Origin: Micromonospora arida
Lineage (GTDB): Bacteria > Actinomycetota > Actinomycetes > Mycobacteriales > Micromonosporaceae
Length of the DNA: 64,000 bases
NCBI RefSeq assembly: GCF_003857035.1
Contig: NZ_QGSY01000330.1
Location: 1-64,000, forward strand
Reading direction: 5' to 3'
The position numbers and the translations under genes were made by a program. Positions 36,733 to 47,800 of the stretch are shown piece by piece. Below the pieces are notes generated by a model, which saw nothing but the letters and a program-made list of their open reading frames with translations, was not told the origin of the DNA and made no database searches. Position 1 is the first letter of the stretch, and each line of letters starts with the position of its first letter.

Positions 36733-37709
36733 CGGGCACCCCCGGCGAAGCGCTGACGGGCGGGTGGCTGCAGCAGCGCCAGGCTCATCCCGGCGCCCCC
36801 GCGGGGCGCCGGCAGCGGTCGGGCAGCGTCGAGCGCCGCAGCCAACTCCTTGACGTCCACCACACCGGGCCGCGCGCCGGCCCGCATCGGCACCGACACC
36901 ACCTGGCCGGTCGGCTGGCCCTCCTCGTCGCGCACCGCGACGCTGTGCAGTCGCTGGATCTCCCGGCCGGACTCGGTCCGTGGTCCGGCCGGGAGGTGCG
37001 GAACCGCGGCGGCCACGTCGACGCCGAGTTGGACGCCGTGATGGGGTTCCTCCAGCCAGACCAGCCGGGGTACGCCGCCGAACAGCGCGATCAGCACACC
37101 GGGCGACAGCCGTTCCAGTCGCAGGATCGGCACTACCCTCTCGGGGTGCTCGGCCGCGTGCTCGGCCGGGTCGGCGCCGGACGGCACCGCGGCCGTGGTC
37201 CAGGCCCGGACCTGCAGCCCATGCCACCGCGAGACCAGGGCCGACCGCAGCAGGAAGCCGGTGACCGGCGGGTCCTCGACGGGTTCGTCCGGTTGCCCGG
37301 CCGGCGGTGGCCACGGCAGGTCGCTCGGGCCGTCACCGACCACGATCCGTCCGCGGCGCACGTCTCGCACCTGACGCATCGACCCGAGCACGGCCCGGCG
37401 GGTGGCCGGCAAGACCCGCGGTGCCCGCGTCTGCCAGGTCGGCGGATCGGCGCCCAGCCCCAGCGCGGCCTCGGTGAGTGCGTCGAGCCAGGCCGGGTCG
37501 ACGTGGAAGAAACGGATCGACTCGGCCGGCAGCATCGTGGCGTCCGGGACCAGATACGCGTACGGGATGTCGTGCAGCAGCCGCCAGGCCGCGACGCGGG
37601 ACGACACATAGGACGCCGGTGCGCCCACCACGGTCGTCGGCACCAGTCCCGTCTGGTGCGCGGTGGCCAGCGTGTCGAGCAGCTGCCCGTCGGTGACCAG
37701 CGCCTTCAT
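36729..37709 (-). CDS. Unknown 326-aa protein of the DUF6603 operon
   Basis: Begins MKALVTDGQLLDTLATAHQT; the ATG overlaps the previous stop (ATGA) and the end overlaps the next gene. It includes IPYAYLVPDATMLPAESIRF and LPWPPPAGQPDEPVEDPPVT. No catalytic motif or targeting signal recognised. The segments on upper-lip phrases such as VVPILRLERLSPGVLIALFG are typical globular sequence, so it is a genuine gene. Confidence 0.75.
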   Translation of the reverse strand: MKALVTDGQLLDTLATAHQTGLVPTTVVGAPASYVSSRVAAWRLLHDIPYAYLVPDATMLPAESIRFFHVDPAWLDALTEAALGLGADPPTWQTRAPRVLPATRRAVLGSMRQVRDVRRGRIVVGDGPSDLPWPPPAGQPDEPVEDPPVTGFLLRSALVSRWHGLQVRAWTTAAVPSGADPAEHAAEHPERVVPILRLERLSPGVLIALFGGVPRLVWLEEPHHGVQLGVDVAAAVPHLPAGPRTESGREIQRLHSVAVRDEEGQPTGQVVSVPMRAGARPGVVDVKELAAALDAARPLPAPRGGAGMSLALLQPPARQRFAGGAR

Positions 37710-38854
37710 CGCGGTTCCCGGACGGCGTCGGGGATCCGTGCCGGATCGGCGCGGTGCGGGCGCAGGAGCTCGTGAACCCGGGCCGGGCCGGTCGGTGGCT
37801 GAGCGTCCACGCCGACCCGGTTGACGACCGCGATCTCGGCCCGGTCGATGTCGCGGTGCCAGCCGACCACCTCCTGCATGAACCGGCCGTCCGCCCCGCC
37901 GAGCAACCGGCCCAGCTCGGCGGCCGCGGCCCGTCCCACGTCGTCCGTCCGGGGTGGCCGCGCCGGGTCGACCGGCCCGGCCCGCAACGGACCGCGGTAG
38001 GTGGCGGCGTGCGAGTGCCCGTCGTGGTCCACCCGCCGGATCGGCACGGGTGGGTCGGCGCCGCCGGGCAGTGCCAGCGCGTCGACGTCGAGCCCGCGCG
38101 CGATCACCTCGAAGAGCCCCCCGGCGCCCACCTCGAACTCCCACGAGTGCAGCACGACGAACGGGGTCGGCGTGGCGGCCGAGGCCGACAGCAGCGCCTC
38201 CCGGCCCTCCATCGAGATCAGGCAGGCGGTGTACGGACCGGGCTCGGTCGGCAGCCGGTTCGCCACGACGACTGCGAACCAGCCGTCGTCGTCGCCCATC
38301 GCGAGCTCGGTGTCGGCCACGTTCACCTGTCGGACGTGGCTGAGCAGGCCGACATCGGCCTTCACCGGCAGGAGCCCGGCCTGGGTGATCGGATCGGTGG
38401 CGAGCAGGACGGCGACGTCCGGCCCGTCGCCGTCGATGTCGCCGGCCGCCGCGAGGGTGGCAAAGTGCTGCTCCCCGACGGCCTCGCGCAGGGGGCGCGG
38501 GGCCAGCACGGTGGCCTCGTCAGGGCGGACCACGAGCAGGACCAGCCACGGTGTGCCGTCGCTGAACCGACGTTCCCACGGCAGTGTGCGGCGGGTCAGC
38601 GCGATGTGCGGCAGCCGCTGGCCGTATGCGCCGATCGAGCCGGGCGCCGGGTGGACGGCCGCCACATCGGACGGCGACAGGGCGAACCGCGGGCCGGCCA
38701 CCTCGATGAAGGCGTCGTGCACCGGCGGGGCGGCCAGCGTGTCATCGGCTGATGCGACGGCGAGCGACGAGCGCACCCGGTAGACACCGGCCGTGATGTC
38801 GGGCACCACGCTGTCGTACAGGCGGATGCTCCCGATCGGGAGGGTCTCGGTCAT
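37706..38854 (-). CDS. Unknown 382-aa protein of the DUF6603 operon
   Basis: Starts MTETLPIGSIRLYDSVVPDI at an ATGA overlap with the 3075-aa gene. It contains FIEVAGPRFALSPSDVAAVH, WLVLLVVRPDEATVLAPRPL and FVVLHSWEFEVGAGGLFEVI. No signal peptide, membrane helix or known motif. Translational coupling at both ends suggests a fixed stoichiometry with its neighbours. Confidence 0.75.
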   Translation of the reverse strand: MTETLPIGSIRLYDSVVPDITAGVYRVRSSLAVASADDTLAAPPVHDAFIEVAGPRFALSPSDVAAVHPAPGSIGAYGQRLPHIALTRRTLPWERRFSDGTPWLVLLVVRPDEATVLAPRPLREAVGEQHFATLAAAGDIDGDGPDVAVLLATDPITQAGLLPVKADVGLLSHVRQVNVADTELAMGDDDGWFAVVVANRLPTEPGPYTACLISMEGREALLSASAATPTPFVVLHSWEFEVGAGGLFEVIARGLDVDALALPGGADPPVPIRRVDHDGHSHAATYRGPLRAGPVDPARPPRTDDVGRAAAAELGRLLGGADGRFMQEVVGWHRDIDRAEIAVVNRVGVDAQPPTGPARVHELLRPHRADPARIPDAVREPR

Positions 38855-41800
38855 GTCGGTCTCCCTCCCGGGATGCGTGAACGCAGATTGACGCGGACGG
38901 CACTGCCTCCGGTACCACCCGGACGGGGCAGCCCGGGCCGGTCGGTCAGCCGGTCGACCCAGGCGGGCGCTCCACCGTCGACAATCAGCACGGCGGCCGT
39001 CCCCGTGCCGGACACCCGAACGCGCAGCGGTCCGGCGGCACGGCGGATCGGGACCACCAGCAGGGCGCCGTCGGCGGCCGGGACACGCCGGAGCCGGCCG
39101 GCCTCGCCGCCGCGGACGTCGATCACCGGGTCGGCGCCGGCGGAACACTTGACGACCAGCACGTTGCCGGGGCCGTGGACGACCGTGGTGGTGGCCGGCT
39201 GACCGGCCAGCACCGAGACGGCCGGCACCGTGGCGACCGCACCGGGGTAGCGGCCGGCGGGCGGCACCGGGGTCGCGGTGAGCACCACGGCGTCACCGGC
39301 CAGGAAGGTGCCCGGCCCGACCCGGATCAGCTCGTCGCGCAACCGCCAGCCGGCCGCCCGGTCCTGCTCCGGATCGGCCTCGCCGGCCGGCAACAGGGCG
39401 ACCCGGGCGGTGCGGGGCGGCAGCAGCGCGGCCAGATCGGCGCCGGCGGGCACGACGCGGTCGACGAGTGGACGGCCACCGGCGGTCAACGCGATCAGGC
39501 GCAACCCGCCCCCCTCGCGATCGAGGGCGAGGTCGGCGAACCGGAGGTCACGGACGTCCCAGACGGCGGCCGCGCCGGGATCGAGCCGCACCGCGCTGGT
39601 GTCCCCGTCACGCCGTTGGTCGTCGCGGAGCGCACCACGACCGGACCACGGCGTCCCCGCCGCGCGTCGTCGTCCCACCCCGAGCAGCCTCGGCTGGGTC
39701 GTCCGGCGCCGCCCCGGGACCGGCTTCGGCACGGGCGGCTCGATCTGGCCCGGCCAGGTCGGCCCGCCGGCCGGCCCGAGCGGCAGCGGCAACGTCGGCT
39801 GCTCCTCGACCAGCGTCGACAAGGGAACCGTCGCGTGGTCGCCGAAGGCCCCGGTGCGCTCAGTGACGGTCAACCCGGCGACGAGCTGGGACCCGCCGAT
39901 CGCCGCCAGCATCGCCGCGGCCGGCTCGTCGGCGCGGCCCTGCTCCCACAGCGCCGCCGGGAAGTGACCTTGCTGCCCGGTGACCTCGAGGCTGTCGACC
40001 ACGTCGGTGGTGGCCGGCTCCCAGTCGCCGACGATGCGCTTGGAGATCGCGACGGACAGCACCGCCGTGACCGTTTCCAGGTCGGGACCGGCCGGTACGA
40101 CGTCCAGATCGGACGGTGTCACCACCCCGGCTGGCCGGTGCTCGCCGGCAGCGGAGTCCTCGATCTTCAGCCCGGTGCACGGCATGGCGCTGTCGACGAC
40201 CAGGGTGAAGGTCGTACCGACCACCCAGGGCTCGGCTTCCGACCCGTCCGGCGCGGTGGCCACCGTACTCTCCAGCCGGCCGGCGGTGACGCTGGTGACC
40301 GTGGCGGGCTGATCATCGCGGCCACCGCCGAGATAGGTGCGGCTGACCTCCGCCCAGCTCAGCCACGGCTGCGGCACCTCATCGCCGAACGCGACGGTGA
40401 TCGAGGTGACGCCGAGGTCGACGCCGGCCACCGCCCGCAGCGGCGGCCCGGCGATGTGCAGGTCGGCGCCGACGTCGACGCTCATCCGTACCCGCACGCA
40501 GACGAAGACACAGGCCTGGATGGTCAGCGAGGCGCCGACGCCGATGTGCAGGTCGGCCCGGTAGGTGAACGGATCCCAGGTGACCATGACGTCGACCGAG
40601 GTCTCGAACCAGGCCCGGACCGTGCCGCGGTCGTAGGACGCCTCCAGGCTGCCGCCGAGCATCGCGGCGCTGTGGGTCAGGGCGAAGTAGGTCTCTCCCT
40701 TGACGCTGACGCCGGATCCGGGAGTCCACTCGAAGCCGACCGGGTCCACCTCCGGGTAGTGGTCGGGGACGGTGAATCGCGGGTGGTAGCCGCCGATGCT
40801 CAGCAGCACTTCCGGCGTGGCCAGCCAGGCCATGAAGGCGAAGCCGCCGGTCAGCCGGCAGTCCTTGCTGAACAGCCAGGAGCCGGCGGTCAGTCCGGCG
40901 CGCACCGAGATGATCCGGTCGATGGTGCTGTAGCTGGCGGCCAGGCCGAGTTCGACCGACAGTACGGTGCCGGCCCCGTCGGACGGCAGCGCGAGCTGGA
41001 GGAGTCCGAGCAGCCCGATCTCGACGCCCGTGTCCAGGCTGACGTAGGCCAGCGCAGTGCCCTGGATGAGGCCGAAGGTCGTGAACCGGACCCCTGCCGC
41101 GCCCCAGTAGGCGCCCCGGGCGGGTGACAGGTCGGCGCCGATCGCCCGCAGCCCGGCCACCGGGTCGTCGCCGAGGCCGAGGTCCCCGGAGACGGCGGCG
41201 ACCAGCGGGAACGCCGGCACCTCGGCGGGGTCGTCCGGGACCAGCAGGCGCCGGTTGTAGCCGACACCGGCGGCCAGCCCGAGGACGAAGAAGAAGGGCG
41301 GCCCACCGAGCGGGATCGGCACGTTGAGGAACACGAACAGCGACGTGTACTCGCCCAACTCGTCGTGCGGCTGGGAATAGCTGCCGACCGCGGTCAGGTT
41401 GCGCCCGGCCAGCGTCACCGACAGGGCCCCAAGGTACTCGACGTCGCCGCCGGGCAACGGCAGCTTCTTCAGCCCGCCGGAGACCTCGATCACGTCCGAG
41501 GCCAGCGCGACGGCGAGTCCGGCCAGGTCGACCAGCCAGCTCGCCGGGTCGCCGGCGGTGGCCAGCGGAACCCGTACGGTGAGGTCGTCCAGCCCGATGA
41601 TCAGGGGGCCGACGGACACGTCGCCGGACACGCCGACGCCGATCCGGTGCGCCGCCGACTCATACGACAGCGCGACCTCGTCCAGGTACAGCGGGCCGAA
41701 TCCCTGCTGCACCGGCAGGCGCAGGGCTGGCTCACCGGCGAACCGGACGGTCCAGCCGTCGTCGCCGCTGGCCAGGGTGAGGTCGACCGGCGGGCTGGCC

Positions 41801-44800
41801 GGGGTCGGGTCGCCGCCGGTGGCGGCGAGCAGTGAGGCGGCGACCGGGTTGTCGCCGCCCTCGGACGGGAGCAGCGGAAGGCCGAGGGCGAGCAGTTGCA
41901 GCGCCCCGTGCACCGGGCCAGCCGGCCGGACCCGGCCGTCGAGGTCCACGTCGACCAGTCCGAACAGGCCCGCGGTGCGGATCGTCACCAGCGGCGTGTC
42001 GACCAGCGCGCCGTGCTCGCCGGTGACCGCGAAGCCGGTGCCGGCCAGCCGGAGCAGCGGCGCCAGCGCGGGAATGCCGCCGGTCGGTACGTCGACCAGC
42101 AGGACGGCCACGCCGGCGTCGGCGCCGTCCCAGTCGGTCGGCACCTCGGCCGGCATGCCCAGGTGCAGCGTCACCGGTGGCCCACCGGCGTTCAGGGCCA
42201 GCGTGCCGCGCAGCGAAGGGCCGTACCGGGTGCCATCGCGGGTCAGGGCCAGCTCCAGTCCCTCGACGATCGGCACGGACGCGCCGGCGACCAGCCGCAG
42301 CGGCCCGCCGAGCACGGTTGCCAGGTCGGGGGTGGCGGCGACGGTGAGGATGCCTCCCCGCCGGCGGGCCAGGCCGGCGGCCACCAACAGGTCACCGGCG
42401 TTCGGCCCGCCACTCCACAGCGGATCCTCCAGGTGGGCCGTGTCGAGCAGTGCCCGGACGGCCAGCGGGACCGCCAGGTGGGTGGCCAGCCGGCGCTGCT
42501 GCGCGGCGGTCGGCGGCACCGGGTGCGGGGCCAGCGGGAGCACCACCGTGGCGTCGGCGAGAAGATCCACCGTCACCGTGCCGGCCTGTTGCGAGGGCAG
42601 CGACTCGGCCGTCAGCAGCGGTCGGAGCACCATGCCCCGGCCGAGGTCCAGAGCGCCGGCCAGGCTCAGGCTGCTTCCGGCGGCGGACACGTCGAGATCC
42701 AGGCTCGCCGCACCGGCGACCGCCCCGGCCAATTCGGCCCGGACCGTCGCCGGCCCGGTTGCCAGGCCAGTTCCGATCGTCAACCGGCCGCCGCCGCCGA
42801 GGGTGGCAGTGAGCTGCGCGACGCCGTCCACACTGCTCGCCGTGGCGGCCGGTGCCAGCAGCCGGGCCACCGCGGCCAGCGCGTCGGCCCGGCGACGGGC
42901 GGTGGGCAGGTCGGGCGGTGCGCCGGTGAGGTCGGTGCCGAGGCCGGCCAGTCGGGCGCTGTCGAACCGGCCGGTCACCGGGTCGTACAGCCCGAACGCC
43001 GCGGCGACGCCGAGCGCGGCAGTCCTCGCCGGCGAGTCCGGCAGCCGGTCGGCCAATTCGTCCAGCACCGCGGCGAGCAGCAGCCGGGCGCCGCCGCCGA
43101 GTAGGGCGTCCAGCCCGGACACGGCGGGCAGCAGGCCGATGGTGGCGCCGAGCGCGCCCGGCGTCACCGCCAGTGTCGCCCCGTCCGGCCCAGCGCCGAG
43201 GATCACGTCGACGGCCTCCCACGGACCGTCCGGCAACGGCAGGTGCAGCCGCAGGGTACCGCCCGGGGTGGCGGTCCGGGTGGCATCGACGTCGAGCCAC
43301 AGATCGGCGTCCAGCGTCGTCGCGGCTGCGCCCTGCCCGGCCAGCTCGAGCGGACCGTCGCCGGCCAGGCCGATCCGCAGCGTTCCACCAGGCCCGGCCC
43401 GGGCGTACAGGGCCAGCCCACCGGGCAGCGTCAACGGTCCTCCGCCGCCGACCAGCGCGCCCAACTCGGTCAGCAGCGCGCCCACCATCCCGGCATCGGG
43501 CGGGCCGGCGCCGTCGCCGCCGAGCCGCCGGGACAGTTCGGCGCCCGGATCGCGGAGGAAGCCGCCGAGCCAGGGCATGGGCCCACCGCCACGGGCCAAG
43601 CCGAGGCCGGCGCCGAGCGCCGCCGCGGCGAAGGTGCGGGCAGCCGGTCCGGCCAGTCGGTCGAGCAGGTCCGGGTCGGGCGGAAGCAGCGTCGCGGCAG
43701 GCTCCAACCCGGGGCCGCGCAGCCGGACGGCGCCGCCGTCGGCCTCCTTGGTCAGTACGGTGTCGCCGGCGGTCAGCTCCCAGCCGATCCGGCCGGTCGG
43801 TTCCTCCGGGAGGGTGACTCGCGCGGTGCCGGTCAGCAGGCCGTCCTGACCGGCGGGCAGCCCGGCTCCGGTGGTCGTGACTGTGACATCGGCCGGCGTG
43901 ACCACGAGTTCGACCGGCAGCGCCGGGTGGTGGTAGCGCCACGGCCCGCGCCCGTCCGGCGAGCCGGTGTCGCGCCGCAGCCCGGCCGCGCCGCCGGGAC
44001 GATCCAGCACTGCCGCCAGCACGCCACCGAAGGCGCGGTCGTCCTGGAGCATCGCGATGCCGTCCGGCAGCAGGGCCAGATCCGCACCCGCGCCGGCGAC
44101 CAGATCCAGCGCGGTCAGCAGCTCGACCAGCACACCGGCCCGCCCACCCCGCTCGGCCTGCACTCCCAGCTCGGTCAGCACGGCGGCGGCCAGCGCGGGA
44201 CCGGTCGGGTCGGCCAGGCCCACGACGGGGGCGGTCACCCCCGCCTGGGCGGTGTCGTACATCAGCAGATCGAGGCGGGTGCCGGTGCCGTCGCGCCGGG
44301 CCACGAACTCCGCCCACCGGACCCGCTCCGGCCCGCCGAGCGGCCCGCCGACCAGCCACCCCGCCGGACTGCCGAGCTCCGCCCCGACCTCGACGGCCGC
44401 GCCGTCGCTTGTGGTGTCCAGCCGCACGGTGAGCGCGACGGAGGCCTCGTCGGCGGCGGCCGGCCCGAGGTCGAGCCCGACACGTACCCCTTGCCGGATC
44501 GGCCCTGGAGCGCTGCCGGCGGGCCCGAGCCGCCACAGCGCGCGGCCCAGGTCGCGGCGGAGGTCACCGGGGAGGGCGCCGCGGACGGCCAGCGCCGGCA
44601 CCTCGGGCGGCGTGGCCCGGTCCTCACCCGCCCGGGCCAGCATCGGCGTCAGTGGTTCCCGGGGCACCGGCGGCTCCCCCGGGGCGCCGGTCCGCCAGCC
44701 GGTGACGGTGCCGGCCAGCCGGCGCAGTACGTACCCGTGCGGGCCGAGGACGGACGGGTCGGCGAACAGCGCCCGGACGGCGTGCACGGTGCCGGCCAGG

Positions 44801-47800
44801 TCCGGGTCGACCAGCACGCCGGCCGGCCCGGGGGCGCCTCCGGCGTCGTCGTCGACGGTGGGGTCGCTGAACGGGGTGCCGAGGGTGACCAGGCCGAGCA
44901 CCCCGGCCGGTGCCGCCCGCACCCAGTCGCACGCCACCAGGCCGGCCCAGGAGTGCGCGGCAAGGATCACCCTGTCGACGCCGCGGGCGGCTCGGATACC
45001 GTCCACCGCGTGCGCCAGGCGGCCGGCCAGCTCGGACGAGGTGGCGGTGGCCGCGTCGCCGAGGTCGATCACGTACGCCGGGGACGGCGTCAACCCACCG
45101 AGATCGACCAGCGCCGGCTCCACACCGGGCACCCGCAGGGTGACCGGCAGCGGCGGGCCCAGCCCCAGCGCCTCCGCCAGCGGGTTCCAGTCGCCCGGGT
45201 CGGTCAGTCCCGCGTCGACCGCGATCAGCGTCCAGCCGGCGGGATCGGCGCCTTCCACAGCAGACCGCAGGTGCGCGGCAGCGACGGCGGCGGCGTCCGG
45301 GTGCGCGACCAGGTCCCAGTGCGAGGCCGGCACGGGCGTGGCGGTGGCCCAGCCCGGCGGCGGCGCGGCAGCACCGGCGTGCAGGACGCCGTCGGCGTCG
45401 GACAGCACGCTCGCGAGCCGGTCGATCGACCCGCCGCTCAACCCGGCCAGGCGGCGCGGATCGATGCCTCCGGCGGCAGACAGGGCCTGCACCGCCGTGA
45501 CGATGTCCGGGCCGTCCGGAACCGTGTCGCCCGACCCGTACGCCCATAGTTCCTCGGCCTCGACCGGCTCGTCGCCGGTCTCGACCGCGCCCGCCGCCTC
45601 GTAGGTCCTCGACTCCACCGGGAACAGCACGGCCGACGCCAGAGGGCCCCACGTCGTCGGCGGCCCGTCACCGGAGATCCACGTCAGCAGCTCGACGGCC
45701 GGCTGGTCCGCCTCGTGCAGCGGTGTGCACCACGGGGTGTCCGCCGTCCCCGAGCCGCCGGTGTCGTCCGCCGCCGGGTCGACCGAACGGCCGGGAGCGC
45801 CGGTCAGTCGCCGGGTGAGCAGCGCCCGCAACCATGCCAGCAGGCCGAGCAGGTGGGGGCGACCCGCCGCGCTCACGCCGCTCTCGTCCACGGCTATCCC
45901 GGTCAGCCAGCCGCCGACGAGCCCGGCTGGATCGCCCACGCCGGACCGCACGTCGTCCGGGTCCGGCAGGTCCACCGGCGGCGGCCCGTCCCGTGCGCCG
46001 GCAAGCACGGTGGCCAGCCGGCCGGCGCCACCGATCGCCGATGCGGCGGCCCCGACCAACGTCCGGGCGACCGTCCACAGCACCGCCGCGTTCCCGTCGG
46101 CCAGGCCCAGATCCGGCTCGCCGGAGGACGGCACGGGCCCGGGGAACTCGATCGCGTCGAGCCTGGCATCGCCGGCGGTGACGCCGCCCACCGTGCTCCG
46201 GACGGTCAGCGGTGACCCGGCCGTCCAGCTGACGGCGACCTCCAGCGGCCCCAGCGTCAGAACGGTGTCACCGACCGGCGAAAGCGCCCCGGGCGCGGTC
46301 CGCACTGTGGCGTGCACCGACGACAGCAGCCGCGGCGCCGCCGCGCCGGCCGGTGCGACGTCCACACCGAGCAGCTCGACCAGCAGATCGGCTTCGACCG
46401 CCGGCGCACCGGGCGCGACGGTGACGGTGGCGGCGACGCGGAGACCGGCGCACAGCCGGGGTGGCCCTCCGGCCACGCCGCCGTCCCACACACACAACGC
46501 CATCGGCTCGGCGAAGGAGCCGGCCGGAAGGTGGTCGAGCGGCACCCGCCACGGGTCGGCCGAGGTGCCTGCCCCGCTCACCACGACCGCATCCAGGTCG
46601 TCGCCGGGCGGCGCGCCGCCGAGCAGCGCCCAACCGCACGCCGCGACCGGCGCCCAGCCGGTCGGGGATTCCCGCAGCGCCGCGTACCAGTCGGTCAGCG
46701 CCCGCCCCGGCTGGGTGGCCAGCAGACCGGCGTCGACGGGCGGCACCCCCGGCGGTGGCGCCAGCCCGAGCAGCCGGAGCAGGGCGGTCGCCGGCACCGA
46801 GCGGCCCAGCCCGCCCGCGACCACGTCGGCGAGGGCCCCGGCCACCGACTCGACCAGGTCGGCACTGGTCAGATCGAGGTGGTCCACGTCGACGGCGCCG
46901 GACCCGGGCAGCGCCAGGTGCACGTCGCCGAGAGCCAGCACCGGAACCACACCGGCCGGCCCGTGTGCCAGCCCGGCCACCAGCGTGCCCACCCGCAGCT
47001 CCGTGTCGTGTCCGTCGGCCGGCGGCCACAGCCGGCCCGGCGTCGTCACAGTGACCGAGCAGGATCCGCCGACGGTGGCCGGCGCCGTCCCGGCCAGCGG
47101 AATGCCGGCCAGGGCCGCTTCGGCGGTGAGCGTGCCGGCCGGGCCGTCGAACCAGGTACGCACTGCGGCGGTGGCCCGCGGACCGTCCTCCACCCCGATC
47201 CGCAGCCCGAACCCGGGGGCGCTGCCGCCCGGTCGACGCAACGTCAGGTCGAGCGGTTCACCCGGAGCCGGTGCGGGGGAACCAGCCGGCAGCGGTCGTC
47301 CGTCGAGCAGCGCCAGCAGGTCGGCCGACCACTGCAGCACCGGCGGCTCGGGCCCGGTGAGCAAGTCCGACAGCCAGCCTCGCCAGGCCGATGAGGCATC
47401 GGTCGAGGGCGCCAGCGGCAACGGCGGCACCCCGCCGGACAGACCCAGTACGCCGGCCAGTGGCGGACCGGCCAGCGGCGAGATCAGCGCCCGGATGGCG
47501 TCGCCGGGCGCGGTGCCGGCCGCCGGGTCGAGCGTCACGGGATCGGCACCGGCCGGGCTGACGACCACGGTGACGGTGCTGTCCGCCGCCAGGTCCGGAC
47601 CGGCCAATCCGGCGCGGACCGCCAGCCCGGTCCCGTCGGCGGCGTGGCTGCTGAGCGTCACGGTGACAGGGTGCTCGTCGGTGCCGGCCACGGCGGTGAC
47701 CCGCGATCCGGACCCGGACACCAGCGGGACCGCCAGCTCGAGCGTCCCGCTTTCGGCCGGCAGGACGAGGGCCAGGCCGACCACCACCGACCCGCCGGCG

